A stretch of 64,000 nt of DNA from Candidatus Mycobacterium methanotrophicum (GTDB lineage Bacteria > Actinomycetota > Actinomycetes > Mycobacteriales > Mycobacteriaceae). Under the pieces are notes generated by a model. It did no database searches and was not told the DNA's origin. It worked only from the letters and a program-made list of their open reading frames with translations. A program made the translations under genes and the position numbers. Location: positions 1,488,001 through 1,552,000 of the forward strand of contig NZ_CP097320.1 in NCBI RefSeq assembly GCF_023515995.1, written 5' to 3'. Each line of letters opens with the position of its first letter. The stretch's first letter is position 1. Below, one piece after another: positions 29,617 through 40,089 of this stretch.

Positions 29617-29861
29617 GGCGAACCTCGCTTCCTTAACTGATCGGCAACGGATCGGGCCGCTAACACTTCAATCATGCATGCTGCCGGGCCGACGGCCTTT
29701 TTGCGGGTCCCGGTGGTCACCACGACCGCGTTGACCATGCGCATCGGCGGACACATCGCCATCACGGTAACCCGGGACGTGACCCGACGCCCGGGGGCAA
29801 AGCAAAATGGCCGTAGACAGCTCGCAAGCCTGCAGCGGAGCGCCGCCGCTCTCGGCGGTTG

Positions 29862-30361
29862 TCACGAACCGTGCGCCAGCACCTCGTCCACCGACCCCTG
29901 GTCGTTGGCATGCGTGCCGTGCTTGCATGCGATCACCCGGCCGTCGGAACCGATGAGAAAATCGGCGGGCAATCCCAGCCGGCCGCCGGCCGGGTGCAAA
30001 TTCGTTGTCGGCTTGTCACCTCGGGCGCCCGTAATACTTTGCCGCACCACCGAAAACACCGTGGGCGCCACCGCGCGCGGATCGACCACGGCGAACGGCA
30101 GGCCGTCGACATAGCGGCGCAACTCCTCGGCGGTCGAGTGGAACACACCACGACTTCGCGGATACCGGCATCGGCGATTTCGTCGTGGCGGCGCACGATC
30201 GACTGCAGGTGAAGATTGCAGATGGGGCAGCCGGCGAAGCGGCGGAACTGCGGATGGACCAGCCGATCGGGATCGGGAACCGGAACCGGGTGGCCGGAGA
30301 CGCTGACCAGTTCACACTGGGCGATGACGCTTCCAAGGCCGATCATGGCGGGCTTGCTCAT
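29862..30361 (-). pseudogene. AhpC/TSA-type peroxiredoxin-like gene, frameshifted
   Basis: The N-terminal part from ATG 30361 has a thioredoxin-like fold with the redox motif RRFAGCPICNLHLQS and runs to REVVV. The frame then breaks near 30143-30149, where GTGGTGTG has two extra bases compared with the frame that continues FHSTAEELRRYVDGLPFAVVDP to the stop at 29862. Slippage in a GT run explains it. Joined, the protein would have about 166 residues with an intact C-terminus. Either a recent pseudogene or a sequencing error. Confidence 0.82.
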
Positions 30362-30436
30362 CGCTCGTGCTCCTTGCCTGGCGACGAGGCACGGTTCGGC
30401 CGGGATTCATTGTCCCCCGGTCACTAGACTGGCCCG

Positions 30437-31990
30437 GTGCCATCCGCTTCGCCCCGTCCTGTGCTGGTCGTCGATTTCGGTGCGCAATATGCGCAGTTGA
30501 TCGCCCGCAGGGTGCGCGAGGCCCGGGTGTACTCCGAAGTGATCCCGCACACCGCTTCGATCGACGAGATCAAAGCCCGTGACCCGCAGGCGGTGGTGCT
30601 CTCCGGCGGGCCGGCCAGCGTGTACACCGAGGGCGCGCCACACCTGGACCCGGCATTGTTCGACCTGGGCGTGCCGGTGTTCGGCATCTGCTACGGATTT
30701 CAGGCGATGGCGCAGGCGCTTGGCGGCACCGTCGCGCGCACCGGCACCAGCGAGTACGGCCGGACCGAACTGAAAGTCGCTGGCGGCGAATTGCATTCGG
30801 ATCTGCCTGAGACGCAGCCGGTCTGGATGAGTCACGGTGACGCCGTCACCTCCGCCCCGGACGGCTTTGCCGTGGTGGCCACCAGCGCCGGTTCAGCGGT
30901 GGCCGCCTTCGAGAACCGGTCGCGGCGGCTGGCCGGCGTGCAGTACCACCCCGAAGTCGTGCACACCCCGCATGGACAACAGGTGCTCAGCCGGTTCCTG
31001 CACGAATTCGCCGGCATCGCACCGGATTGGACGCCGGCCGGCATCGCCGGCGTGCTGATCGAGCAGGTGCGCAACCAGGTTGGCGACGGCCATGCGATCT
31101 GCGGACTATCCGGTGGGGTGGATTCCGCGGTGGCCGCCGCGCTGGTGCAACGTGCCATCGGGGAGCGGCTGACCTGTGTGTTCGTCGACCACGGCCTGCT
31201 GCGCGCCGGCGAGCGCGCGCAGGTGCAGCGTGACTTCGTCGCCGCGACCGGCGCCAACCTGGTGACCGTCGACGCGGCCACGACGTTCCTCGAGGCGCTG
31301 TCCGGAGTGACCAATCCCGAGGGCAAGCGCAAGATTATCGGGCGGCAGTTCATCCGCGCGTTCGAAGCTGCCGTGCGGGATGCGTTGGGAGACAAAAATA
31401 TTGAGTTCCTCGTGCAGGGTACGCTGTATCCCGACGTGGTGGAGTCCGGTGGCGGCAGCGGTGCGGCGAACATCAAGAGCCACCACAATGTCGGCGGCCT
31501 ACCCGACGACCTGAAGTTCAAACTCGTCGAGCCGCTGCGGCTGCTGTTCAAGGACGAGGTGCGCGCAGTCGGGCGTGAGTTGGGCCTGCCGGAGGAAATC
31601 GTTGCACGCCAGCCCTTTCCGGGTCCGGGTTTGGCGATCCGGATCGTCGGTGAGGTCACCGCGGCGCGACTCGAAACGCTGCGGCGGGCAGATTCGATTG
31701 CGCGCGAGGAGTTGACGGCTGCGGGTTTGGATCAGCAGATCTGGCAGTGCCCGGTGGTGCTGCTGGCCGACATCCGGTCGGTCGGTGTGCAAGGCGACGG
31801 TCGCACCTACGGACACCCGATCGTGTTGCGGCCGGTGTCCAGTGAGGACGCCATGACTGCGGACTGGACACGGGTGCCCTATGAGGTGCTGGAACGGATC
31901 TCCACCCGGATCACCAACGAGGTCGCCGAGGTCAACCGGGTGGTGCTGGATGTCACCAGCAAGCCGCCCGGCACCATCGAGTGGGAATAG
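30437..31990 (+). CDS. guaA: GMP synthase (glutamine-hydrolysing)
   Basis: The 517-residue enzyme aminates XMP to GMP. The N-terminal class I glutaminase has Cys85 in GICYGFQAM and the HPE motif YHPEVVHT. The ATP-pyrophosphatase domain has the PP-loop SGGVDS at 225-230. The C-terminal dimerisation domain ends [11 protein letters not shown] as in all GuaA proteins. Together with guaB2 it completes GMP synthesis, although here, as in M. tuberculosis, it lies several kb away. Confidence 0.97.
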   Translation: MPSASPRPVLVVDFGAQYAQLIARRVREARVYSEVIPHTASIDEIKARDPQAVVLSGGPASVYTEGAPHLDPALFDLGVPVFGICYGFQAMAQALGGTVARTGTSEYGRTELKVAGGELHSDLPETQPVWMSHGDAVTSAPDGFAVVATSAGSAVAAFENRSRRLAGVQYHPEVVHTPHGQQVLSRFLHEFAGIAPDWTPAGIAGVLIEQVRNQVGDGHAICGLSGGVDSAVAAALVQRAIGERLTCVFVDHGLLRAGERAQVQRDFVAATGANLVTVDAATTFLEALSGVTNPEGKRKIIGRQFIRAFEAAVRDALGDKNIEFLVQGTLYPDVVESGGGSGAANIKSHHNVGGLPDDLKFKLVEPLRLLFKDEVRAVGRELGLPEEIVARQPFPGPGLAIRIVGEVTAARLETLRRADSIAREELTAAGLDQQIWQCPVVLLADIRSVGVQGDGRTYGHPIVLRPVSSEDAMTADWTRVPYEVLERISTRITNEVAEVNRVVLDVTSKPPGTIEWE

Positions 31991-32197
31991 CCCGGCGGCG
32001 TGAGGAGGAGTCGGGCAGCGGGAATAGCGACGCTTCCGGATTTCATTGACATTGCGGACATTGCGCTCACGGTTGTGCTGGGGCGCCTGACCACAGCCAT
32101 GGCGGCAATCGCAACGTGACGCTGCTGTCTTTCAATCGAAGTTTGCTGGGTGGACGCCGCTTGACGTTTGTCGGCGGGCGGGTGTTGACTGATCATA

Positions 32198-32213
32198 TCG
32201 AACATATGTTCGA
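32198..32213. promoter_or_regulatory. LexA SOS box of imuA'-imuB
   Basis: TCGAACATATGTTCGA is a perfect 16-bp palindrome equal to the mycobacterial LexA consensus TCGAAC-N4-GTTCGA. It lies 38 bp upstream of the imuA' start. DNA damage would release LexA and induce the mutasome genes. Confidence 0.95.
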
Positions 32214-32250
32214 GTATCAGGAGTAACATCTGTGACACCAGGAGGTGGCG

Positions 32251-32934
32251 ATGACGGCGGTCCTCGCCTCCGAGCAGCCCCGCCACAGCCGTACTGAGCA
32301 GCTACAACAGCTGCGCCGCCAGATGGCGGCGGTGTCCGGGAAGGTGGGTGCCGGACACCGCGGTCACACCGGCCCGGACGACCTGCTACCGGAGTCGGAG
32401 ACCAAGCTGCCGATCCCGCAGTTGCTGACCAAGTTGTTGCCGGTGCTGCCGACGCTGTTGCCACGGGGAACAGTGGCGGTGCTGTCGGGGGCCCGGTCGC
32501 TGCCGCTGAGCATGGTGGCCGCGGTGACGGCCGCAGGCGGAAACGCAGCCATTGTCGGCCAGCCGGATATCGGGCTGTTGGCCGCCGTGGAAATGGGCGC
32601 GGATCTAAGCCGGCTTGCGGTAATCCCGGATCCTGGCTCCGATCCGGTCGAGGTGGCTGCGGTGCTCATGGACGGAATGGACCTGGTCGTGCTGGCTCTG
32701 GGCGGGCGCTCGGTGCCACAGACCCGGGCGCGGGCGGTGGTGGCCCGCGCTCACCAAAAAGGCTGCACGCTGCTGATCACCGATGGTGACTGGCAGGGGG
32801 CATCGATACGTCTAGAGGCTCGGGTCTGCGGCTATGAGACCACGGCGAGTAAGCCCGGTTTCGGACGGATCAGCAAGGTGCGGCTCGACATATGTGCCAG
32901 GGGCCGCGCAATCGGACGGATGCGAACCGGATAG
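32251..32934 (+). CDS. imuA': Mutasome protein ImuA'
   Basis: The 227-residue homologue of Rv3395c starts at ATG 32251, five bases after AGGAGG; a GTG two codons earlier overlaps that RBS and is less likely. It has a RecA-like core without a Walker A motif ([62 protein letters not shown]). With ImuB and the polymerase DnaE2 it performs error-prone translesion synthesis. SOS-controlled by the box at 32198. It ends 5 bp before imuB. Confidence 0.9.
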   Translation: MTAVLASEQPRHSRTEQLQQLRRQMAAVSGKVGAGHRGHTGPDDLLPESETKLPIPQLLTKLLPVLPTLLPRGTVAVLSGARSLPLSMVAAVTAAGGNAAIVGQPDIGLLAAVEMGADLSRLAVIPDPGSDPVEVAAVLMDGMDLVVLALGGRSVPQTRARAVVARAHQKGCTLLITDGDWQGASIRLEARVCGYETTASKPGFGRISKVRLDICARGRAIGRMRTG

Positions 32935-32938
32935 TGAC

Positions 32939-34510
32939 GTGGCCTCTCGAGTACTGGCGATTTGGTGTATGGACTGGCCGGCGGTCGCCGCGGCGGCAGC
33001 CGCTGAGCTGCCCGCGACCGCTCCGGTCGCCGTCACGCTGGCCAACCGGGTGATCGCCTGCTCATCGGCCGCCCGTTCGGCGGGGGTGCGGCGAGGGTTG
33101 CGGCGACGAGAGGCGGCGGCCCGCTGTCCGCAATTGCATGTCGTGGCTGCCGACCCCGACCGCGACGCCCGCTTCTTCGAAGGGGTTATCGCGGCGGTGG
33201 ACGATCTGGTGCCCCGCGCCGAGGTGCTGCGACCCGGGCTCGTGGTGTTGCCGGTGCGCGGGGCGGCCCGCTTTTTCGGGTCCGAACAGCGGGCCGCCGA
33301 GCGGCTGACCGACGCAGTGGCCGCCGCCGGCGCAGAATGTCAGGTCGGGATCGCCGACCAGCTCTCCACCGCCGTCTTCGCCGCCCGCGCCGGTCGTGTC
33401 GTCGAACCGGGAGCAGACGCGCGGTTCCTGTCGGTGCTGTCGATCCGGCGACTCGCCACCGAGCCCAGCCTGTCCGGCCCCGGCCGGGATGAGCTGGCGG
33501 ATCTGCTGTGGCGGATGGGAATTCGGACCATCGGACAGTTCGCCGCATTGCCGCGCACCGACGTGGCTTCCCGGTTCGGCGCCGACGCGGTAAGCGCGCA
33601 CCGGTTCGCCCGCGGTGAGCCGGAACGCGGACCGTCCGGGCGAGAGCCGCCGGCCGAACTCGACGCCGTGCTGGACTGCGATCCACCGATCGATCGGGTT
33701 GACGCCGCTGCATTCGCCGGGCGCTCCCTGGCTGCCACGTTGCATCAAACCTTGATGGCCGCCGGGGTGGGATGCACTCGGCTGGCCATACACGCCCTCA
33801 CCGAGGCCGGTGAAGAGCTGAGCCGGGTTTGGCGATGCGCCGAGCCGTTGACTGAGGATGCCACCGCCGACCGGGTGCGCTGGCAGCTGGACGGGTGGTT
33901 GAACAAGCGGACCATCGAAGACCGGCCGACCGCACCGGTGACCCTGCTACGGCTGCAGGCGGTGGAGGTGGTATCGGCCGGGGCGCTGCAGTTACCGCTG
34001 TGGGGTGGTCTCGGTGAAGAAGACAGGATGCGGGCCCGTCGAGCGCTGGTACGGGTGCAGGGCCTGCTCGGCCCGGAGGCAGTGCAGGTACCCGTGCTCA
34101 GTGGCGGTCGAGGGCCCGCCGAGCGCATCACGTTGACGCCGCTGGGCGACGAGTCGGTGCCACGGGCCGATCCGGGTCTGCCGTGGCCCGGTCGACTGCC
34201 CGAGCCGTCGCCGACAGTGCTGCTCGACGATCCGGTGGAATTGCTTGATGCTCAAGGCAACCCGATACGCGTGACCGGCCGCGGGCTGTTCTCCGCCGAT
34301 CCGGCGCGGCTGACTGCCCGCGGCCGTGACGACCGGCTGCGCTGGTGGGCCGGACCGTGGCCGGTCGACGAACGCTGGTGGGACAACCGGCCTGGGGACG
34401 GAACGGGGCGCAGTCGCACCGTTCGCGCACAGGTCTTGCTGGAGAGCGAACGGGCGTTTCTGCTGTGCTACCGCCAGCGGCGGTGGTATCTGGAGGGAAG
34501 CTATGAATAA
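32939..34510 (+). CDS. imuB: Mutasome scaffold ImuB (inactive Y-family polymerase)
   Basis: The start is GTG 32939, just after the imuA' stop, giving 523 residues; an in-frame opening inside imuA' is artefactual. It reads [19 protein letters not shown] and [28 protein letters not shown] (helix-hairpin-helix of Y-family polymerases). The catalytic acidic residues of active DinB enzymes are absent in the first motif (WCMDWPA). The C-terminal extension ends [17 protein letters not shown]. It links ImuA', DnaE2 and the beta clamp. Homologue of Rv3394c. Confidence 0.92.
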   Translation: MASRVLAIWCMDWPAVAAAAAAELPATAPVAVTLANRVIACSSAARSAGVRRGLRRREAAARCPQLHVVAADPDRDARFFEGVIAAVDDLVPRAEVLRPGLVVLPVRGAARFFGSEQRAAERLTDAVAAAGAECQVGIADQLSTAVFAARAGRVVEPGADARFLSVLSIRRLATEPSLSGPGRDELADLLWRMGIRTIGQFAALPRTDVASRFGADAVSAHRFARGEPERGPSGREPPAELDAVLDCDPPIDRVDAAAFAGRSLAATLHQTLMAAGVGCTRLAIHALTEAGEELSRVWRCAEPLTEDATADRVRWQLDGWLNKRTIEDRPTAPVTLLRLQAVEVVSAGALQLPLWGGLGEEDRMRARRALVRVQGLLGPEAVQVPVLSGGRGPAERITLTPLGDESVPRADPGLPWPGRLPEPSPTVLLDDPVELLDAQGNPIRVTGRGLFSADPARLTARGRDDRLRWWAGPWPVDERWWDNRPGDGTGRSRTVRAQVLLESERAFLLCYRQRRWYLEGSYE

Positions 34511-34869
34511 GCTTGTGCTCCAGCGTATTCGACCCGCTGCAACGCCTCGGGCGTCAAATCCTTCAGCGAGGGATACCCGTCGACAGCCAGGATCAGGTCG
34601 GCTTCGGCCAGCAGGGAGCGCAGCACATGCACGATCCCGTCGACACCACCGAGCGCCAGGCCGTAGGCGTAGGGGCGGCCGATGCCCACCGCGGTCGCGC
34701 CCGTATCGCCGAGTTCGGCCGCAACGTCTTCCATCGGGTCGGACGTGAGTGTCCCCACGAAAAACGGCACACCCGTGCGGGCGGACGCCCGTGCCGCGGC
34801 CAGGTCGCCGTGGCCTCCAGGTCGGCGAACTTGATGGGATAGGGCGGCTGCCGGCCGGCGTATACCCAC
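34501..34869 (-). pseudogene. Lactate 2-monooxygenase/FMN-dependent dehydrogenase, heavily deleted
   Basis: Collinear fragments of an FMN-dependent alpha-hydroxyacid oxidase remain: [30 protein letters not shown], then directly [19 protein letters not shown] and [19 protein letters not shown] to the stop at 34501. In intact enzymes about 170 residues with the catalytic His and FMN contacts separate the second and third blocks, and a further ~80 residues are missing before the first. A scrap PIKFADLEA in another frame may be its N-terminus. The 3' end overlaps imuB by 10 bp. Confidence 0.78.
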
Positions 34870-34889
34870 CGCCTAACAGCGAGCTGAAC

Positions 34890-35078
34890 ACCGCGGGGCG
34901 GCCCTATCGCGGCACACGTCCTGCAACCGGCACCGCGCGGCCCGACGATAATTCCCCGTTTACCGTCCGCGAGCAACGCGTATTCTCGAACTGCATGTGG
35001 CGCAAGCTCTTTTGCCAGAGCCGGTTTTTCTTCCGTCGTCCCCCAATTAGCGCCGCCAGGTAGCCCGATCCGAGGCAT
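34890..35078 (-). pseudogene. GH15 (glucoamylase/trehalase-like) N-terminal remnant
   Basis: A frame from ATG 35078 reads KELAPHAVREYALLADGKRG then IIVGPRG, the conserved opening of GH15 proteins, followed by a shift into [15 protein letters not shown]. Nothing of the catalytic barrel is left. The remnant runs straight into the lactate monooxygenase remnant. Confidence 0.55.
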
Positions 35079-35085
35079 ACCCGAT

Positions 35086-36061
35086 TTGAGTTGCGGGTGC
35101 GTCGGGTACACCTACGCCGGCACCCCCGTTGTCACCGTGGTGCAATCAACGGTGGCCGCCGTCCTCGCCGGCGCCGACGCCCTACAACCGCCGGCGCGGT
35201 GGGCCCAGATGCAGCACGCCGTCCGCAACCTGGGCAAGCCAGGAGTGGTCGGCGAGGCGATTTCGGCGGTTGACATCGCGCTGTGGGACCTGCGTGCTCG
35301 CCTGTTGGACGAACCACTGGTCATTGCGCTCGGCGCCGTGCACGATGCCACGCCCCTCTATGGCAGCGGCGGGTTTACCTCATACGACAACGACACCCTG
35401 CGCGCGCAGCTGTGTGGCTGGGTCGGGGCGGGCATTCCCCGGGTCAAGGTCAAAGTCGGCCGCGACCCGGATGCCGACATCGACCGGATCCAGGCCGCCC
35501 GGTCGGCGATCGGTGACGACGTCGAATTGTTCGTCGACGCCAACGGCGCCTACAACCGCAAGCAAGCGCTGCTGTGGGCCGAGCGCTTCGCCCAGTACGA
35601 CGTGCGCTGGTTCGAAGAACCGGTGACCTCCGATGACCTCGACGGCCTGCGCCAGCTGTCCGAGCAGGGCCCGGCCGGCATGGACATCGCTGCCGGTGAG
35701 TACGGATACCACCTGCCTTATTTCCAGCGCATGCTGGCCGCTGGCGCGGTCGACTGCTTGCAGGCCGACGTCACCCGAGCCCTTGGCATCACCGGTTGTC
35801 CTCAAGGTCGCCGCACTGTGCGACGCCCGCGGCATGGACCTTTCGCTGGTCTGCGCTCCGCAGATCAGCGGTCAGATCGGAACCGCCGTCTGGCATCTGC
35901 GTCATCTGGAGTATTTCCATGACCACGTGCGGATCGAGGGGTTGGCGTTCGACGGCGCAATCGATCCCGAGCCGGGGGGCCTGCTACGCCCAGACCGGAC
36001 GTCACCCGGGCACGGGTTGACGGTCAAAGACGCTGACCTCGACTGTTTTCGGGTCGCCTGA
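35086..36061 (+). pseudogene. Enolase-superfamily (mandelate racemase/muconate lactonizing) enzyme, truncated and frameshifted
   Basis: The 5' end lacks about 50 residues; the frame opens at GYTYAGTPVVTVVQSTVAAVLAGAD. The barrel is well preserved: KVKVGRDPDADIDRI, VELFVDANGAY (Asp ligand), VRWFEEPVTSDDL (Glu ligand) and MDIAAGEYGYH (Glu ligand). At about 35790-35800 the frame shifts, and the C-terminus continues as LKVAALCDARGMDLSLVCAPQ and HLRHLEYFHDHVRIEG to TGA 36059-36061. Two independent lesions mean it is dead. Substrate class unknown. Confidence 0.85.
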
Positions 36062-36066
36062 CGCGT

Positions 36067-37122
36067 TTATGACCGCCCGCGCCCCGTTGAACCGAGCCGA
36101 TGGGCGAACGGACCGACCCGGTCGACGAACCGGTCGAAGAACACCGCCGGGTCGACACCAATACCGATCAACGCGTTCGGCTTTCGGCCCCAGCGGCCCG
36201 ACCAGTCGGTCACTGTCATGCCGCGGGTCAGCGTCCCGGTCAGCTCGACATCCACCGTCGCCGGCCGGGTGGCGAGCAACTGCGGGTCCAGTGCAACCGC
36301 CGCGGCCAACGGATCGTGCAGGTGGGCCTGATAACCGTGGCCGAGGTCGTGGTAGGACTCCAGGTAGAACCGCGCCGCGTCTTCGATCACCCGAATCAAC
36401 GGGTTGGATGCCGACGACCGGGTGCCCCGCTCGTCGTGAACGCTGAGCACGGTGGTCGTAGCGTCTGCGGCCGCCGCCAGCCTGGCCAGGATTTGCGGTG
36501 TTATCGAGATGTTCCAGGTCACGTCGAGACCGCACAGAATCGGAAGCGATTGCGGCCGAGCCTCTTCCGAGGCCCAGGCAGCGAACACTTCAGCGGCCGC
36601 CTCAGGATCCACACCGATGTTCCATTCCGCCACGGGATTGATGTTGCCGCGGTAGTCATAGGCGCCGCCCATGATCGCCAGTCGACGCAGCAGCCTCGGC
36701 AGCGCGGGTTCCATGCGCAAAGCGAGCGCCAGGTTGGTCAGCGGGCCGGTAGCCAGCCCGATCAGCTCGCCCGGATAGGCGTGCGCCGCCTTGACCCAGG
36801 CTGTCGCCGCGTCGTCGCCGCTGAGCTGACGGGAGGCCGGCGGCAACTCCGCGTACCCCAAACCCCTTGGCCCGTGGACTTTTCCGACGGGAAGCGCGGG
36901 GGAGTTCAACGGGTGCTCGAGACCTCTCGATACCGGCACGCCGTCGACCCGGCACAGCTCGAGCAGGCCGAGGTTGTTCTCGACGACTTGATCCACACCG
37001 ACGTTTCCGCCGGTCGAAGCGATCCCGACCAGGTCGGCCTCCGGGCTGGCCAGCAGGTATACCAGCGCGATGGCGTCGTCGACTCCGGTGTCGACATCGG
37101 CGAAAACCGGCGCGGCGGGCAC
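36067..37122 (-). CDS. iunH: Nucleoside hydrolase (Rv3393 homologue)
   Basis: The start GTG 37122 gives MPAAPVFADVDTGVDDAIAL, close to the M. tuberculosis protein; a longer frame from 37143 adds seven residues. The DVDTGVDD calcium-binding motif is at the N-terminus, GLATGPLTNLALAL and MGGAYDYRGNINPVAEWNIGVDPEAA are typical of the family. It splits ribonucleosides such as inosine and uridine into base and ribose for salvage. At 351 residues it is longer than the ~308 of Rv3393 because of its C-terminal end. Confidence 0.92.
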   Translation of the reverse strand: MPAAPVFADVDTGVDDAIALVYLLASPEADLVGIASTGGNVGVDQVVENNLGLLELCRVDGVPVSRGLEHPLNSPALPVGKVHGPRGLGYAELPPASRQLSGDDAATAWVKAAHAYPGELIGLATGPLTNLALALRMEPALPRLLRRLAIMGGAYDYRGNINPVAEWNIGVDPEAAAEVFAAWASEEARPQSLPILCGLDVTWNISITPQILARLAAAADATTTVLSVHDERGTRSSASNPLIRVIEDAARFYLESYHDLGHGYQAHLHDPLAAAVALDPQLLATRPATVDVELTGTLTRGMTVTDWSGRWGRKPNALIGIGVDPAVFFDRFVDRVGPFAHRLGSTGRGRS

Positions 37123-37152
37123 CCGGCAACGATACCCGGGCACCCGAACTGC

Positions 37153-37437
37153 TCAGGCCGCGAACGTGATCACCAGCCCGTCGCGGTGGGCCGGCGCCGA
37201 GGCGTCGAGCGGCCGGATCAGCGTGCCGGGCTTGGACAGTGTCGTCGTCAGCAGGTGGCCCCCGTTCAAACGACCACCGAACTTTCGCCGCCGACGGTGT
37301 TGCGCCGGATCGGTCAGCAGCGAGGTGAGCAGCGCACTTTCGTCGAGGTGAGCAACCGACTGGCTGCCGCTATCGGGTCGTCGGCCACCGGTGCGGAATA
37401 CCTGAACGCCGGCGCGGCTAAACGCCGGGCAGGCCGA
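37153..37437 (-). pseudogene. Unassigned 3' gene remnant in the cmaA1 slot
   Basis: A start-less minus frame reads PAFSRAGVQVFRTGG, then HLDESALLTSLLTDPAQH and ending APAHRDGLVITFAA before TGA 37153-37155. It looks like the end of a real protein, but I do not recognise the family. In M. tuberculosis the mycolate cyclopropane synthase gene cmaA1 lies here on the other strand; no trace of it is visible. Confidence 0.35.
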
Positions 37438-39459
37438 TCACCAGTGCACGCCGGGCACCAGCCGGACGGCCTGCTTGACCGACCGCGGAACGCGCACCCG
37501 GGCAAGCGCACGGGCGGGTCGCTTCGGTCGGCGTCGGGAAGACGGTCGCGCTTCAACGGTTTCCGGTGGCGTAGCACCTTGCGCCGCCGCTGAATCGGGA
37601 TACCCGAGGTAGAGCTGATGCAGGATCCGCCGCGACAGCTTGGGGGCGAAGTAGTTCCCGGCCTCGGACAGAGTGCCCAACGGGGTGTCGATGCGGGCCG
37701 GCTTGTCGATCAGCCCGCGCACCACCATCGCCGCCGCGTGTTCTGCGGTGATCGGCGGTACCGGGTTGAGCCGACGGGAGGGCTTGATCATCGGTGTGGC
37801 CACTAACGGCATGTGGATGTTGGTGAACGTGATGTGGTCGGACAGCGTTTCGGTGGCGACCACTTCGGAGAATGCATCGAGTGCGGCCTTGGTGGGTAGA
37901 TACGAGCTGTACTTGGGGCTGCGGGCCTGCACGCCGGCGCTGGACACGTTGACGACGTGACCGAACTTGCGCTCGCGCCAATGCGGCAGCAATGCCAGCA
38001 CCATCCGAACCGCGCCGAAGTAGTTGACCGCCATCATCCGCTCGTAGTCGTGGAACCGGTCGGTGGCGTTGACCACCGAGCGGCGGATCGAGCGGCCGGC
38101 GTTGTTCACCAGGTAGTCGACGTGGTCGAAGCGGCCCAGGATGTCCTTGACTGTGTGCTCCACCGAGGCGGAATCGGTGACATCGCAGGTGAAGGCGTAA
38201 GCCTGGCCGCCGTTGGCGCGGATGTCGGCGACCAGGTCGTCGAGCGCCTCACCGTTGCGCGCCAGCGCGAACACCGTTGCGCCCCGCTGGGCGACGGCGA
38301 TCGCCGCCGCTCGGCCGATGCCGCTGGAGGCACCGGTGATGATGACGTGCCGGCCCACCAGCGCGCCGGCCGGATCGTCGCGGCGGGCCCGGTCGGGATC
38401 CAGATGCTCGGCCCAGTAACGCCACAGCCTGGGTGCGTAGCTGGCGAACTCGGGGACGTCGACGCCGGTGCCGCGCAAGGCGTTTCGGGTGTTGTCGGAG
38501 ATGAACCTGGGCGCCAGGTCGACGACGTCGAGAACCTCGGCGGGAATGCCCAGTTGGGTGGCCGCCATGTTGCGCCACACCTTGGCCCGCCCGCGCGCCT
38601 TCGTCACGGGTGCGGTGAGCGACCGGGGCAGCGATCCACGCAGCGGCGGCAGCCCGGCCGCGGCGGCGACTCCGCGGTAAATGCCCTGCAGCCCAATGGT
38701 TTTCGGCGCGGTCAGGTGGAACGTTTGGCCGTCGCGGCCGTCGGCGTGCATCAGGGCGACCAGCGCATCGGCGACGTAGTCGACCGGCACGATGTTGGTG
38801 CGGCCGGTGTCGGGCAGCATGATCGGGGTGAATTTCGGCAAAACCGCCAGCTTGGCCAGCACGCCGAAGAAGTAATAGGGTCCGTCGATCTTGTCCATCT
38901 CGCCGGTGCGCGAATCGCCCACCACCACCGCCGGACGGTAGATCCGATGGCGCAGCCCGGTGGCTTCGCGCACCAGCAACTCGGCTTCGAACTTGGTCTG
39001 ATGATAGGGCGTCGGCAGTGACTGACCGACGTCGAAATCGGATTCGGTGTATTCGCCGCGGAAGTCTCCGGCCACCGCGATCGACGACACGTGATGCAGT
39101 GTCGCGTCGAGCCGGCGCGCGAGTTCGATCACCGCGCGAGTGCCCTCGACATTGGCTATGCGCTGCTCGGGCTCGGGGGCGGTGATGTCGTAGATCGCCG
39201 CGCAGTGCACCACATGCTCGACGCTGCCCAGCTCGGCAATAGCCGCCTCGGTCAACGCGAGATCAGGCTCGGCCAGGTCGCCCACCAGTGGTTTTGCTCG
39301 TTCACCCCATTGCTCGGCCAGGCGTTCGAACCGGCCCAGCGAGGGGCGGCGAACCATGACCCACACCTCGGCGTCGGGCCGTTCGTCCAGCAGGCGGGAT
39401 ACCAGTCGGCGCCCGATAAACCCGGTACCGCCGGTAACGACATAGCGCATGCAAGCCAT
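37438..39459 (-). CDS. acrA1: Fatty acyl-CoA reductase-like two-domain SDR (Rv3391 homologue)
   Basis: The 673-residue protein fuses an extended SDR (residues ~1-330: YVVTGGTGFIGRRLVSRLL, and YHQTK active site) of the fatty-acyl-CoA reductase type to a classical SDR (residues ~370-600: VIITGASSGIGRAAAIAV, NNAGRS, SYLPTKAALDAF). This is the AcrA1 layout of M. tuberculosis (650 residues). It would reduce acyl-CoA to aldehyde or alcohol, perhaps for wax ester or mycolate-related lipids. The C-terminal RPSSRRRPKRPARALAR is basic. In M. tuberculosis lpqD lies upstream; here it is replaced by accessory genes. Confidence 0.92.
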   Translation of the reverse strand: MACMRYVVTGGTGFIGRRLVSRLLDERPDAEVWVMVRRPSLGRFERLAEQWGERAKPLVGDLAEPDLALTEAAIAELGSVEHVVHCAAIYDITAPEPEQRIANVEGTRAVIELARRLDATLHHVSSIAVAGDFRGEYTESDFDVGQSLPTPYHQTKFEAELLVREATGLRHRIYRPAVVVGDSRTGEMDKIDGPYYFFGVLAKLAVLPKFTPIMLPDTGRTNIVPVDYVADALVALMHADGRDGQTFHLTAPKTIGLQGIYRGVAAAAGLPPLRGSLPRSLTAPVTKARGRAKVWRNMAATQLGIPAEVLDVVDLAPRFISDNTRNALRGTGVDVPEFASYAPRLWRYWAEHLDPDRARRDDPAGALVGRHVIITGASSGIGRAAAIAVAQRGATVFALARNGEALDDLVADIRANGGQAYAFTCDVTDSASVEHTVKDILGRFDHVDYLVNNAGRSIRRSVVNATDRFHDYERMMAVNYFGAVRMVLALLPHWRERKFGHVVNVSSAGVQARSPKYSSYLPTKAALDAFSEVVATETLSDHITFTNIHMPLVATPMIKPSRRLNPVPPITAEHAAAMVVRGLIDKPARIDTPLGTLSEAGNYFAPKLSRRILHQLYLGYPDSAAAQGATPPETVEARPSSRRRPKRPARALARVRVPRSVKQAVRLVPGVHW

Positions 39460-39561
39460 CGTGGCCCTCGGCGCGGTCGCACGTCAACGCACTGTGACGC
39501 GATCGTGGAGGGTGTCCAACGGACGTCGGTTGGTCCCTGCAGCGGCCGCCGAGGTTGCTGT

Positions 39562-39975
39562 TCAGGGAACGTTCCGCAGACGCTTTTTCAAAGCTGCGAT
39601 TCTGAGGAGCCGAATGGTTATGTTTATGGACCCGAACATGGGGCCCAGCCCGATATAGGTTCGAAGGGAGGTGGTGCCATGCAGTTCAAGGCTGCCGAAC
39701 ACATAGAAGCAGCCGAGAGTGAAGACAGCGGCGGGGATGGAGAAGGCCATTAACGATCCACGATCGGTAATCGTTTGCGTCGCAAAATCTATCTCGTCCT
39801 TCGACATCGGTTCGCCTTTGCGCAATTTATCTAGAACTTTTTTGGAGCTCCCGATTTCTTCGCTTAGCCGAGTGGGTGTGCGCCCCAGGAGTCGCTTTAT
39901 GAAAATAAAGAAAAAAACGCCGAACACCATTTCCGCTATGCCCGCAAGTATTGTGAGGTAACCAAATATCCCCAA
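39562..39975 (-). CDS. Small membrane protein, function unknown
   Basis: I chose TTG 39975 because AAGGAG lies nine bases before it; an in-frame ATG at 40029 has no RBS and adds 18 residues. The ~137-residue protein has one helix near the N-terminus ([20 protein letters not shown]) and two in the second half ([20 protein letters not shown] and [19 protein letters not shown]), with a charged loop between. GC content is below that of the neighbours. It lies 114 bp beyond the broken mmpL, in the same direction, and may belong to that operon. Confidence 0.7.
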   Translation of the reverse strand: MGIFGYLTILAGIAEMVFGVFFFIFIKRLLGRTPTRLSEEIGSSKKVLDKLRKGEPMSKDEIDFATQTITDRGSLMAFSIPAAVFTLGCFYVFGSLELHGTTSLRTYIGLGPMFGSINITIRLLRIAALKKRLRNVP

Positions 39976-40089
39976 TTTTAGCCACTCCTTTACGGAACAA
40001 AGACCCTGTTGTGCTGCAGACGAACCCATCCGGATGCCATTCGGTGGCGATGGTCTTCGCCGGTAAGATTCGCAGTTGTCGGTTCCCTT

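Noticed and set aside
29674..30114. Plus-strand frame upstream of guaA
   Set aside because: Antisense to the peroxiredoxin-like gene over most of its length, no RBS or domain.
31879..32286. Minus-strand frame opposite the guaA end
   Set aside because: Its sequence ([17 protein letters not shown]) is the usual antisense artefact of a conserved guaA end; no RBS.
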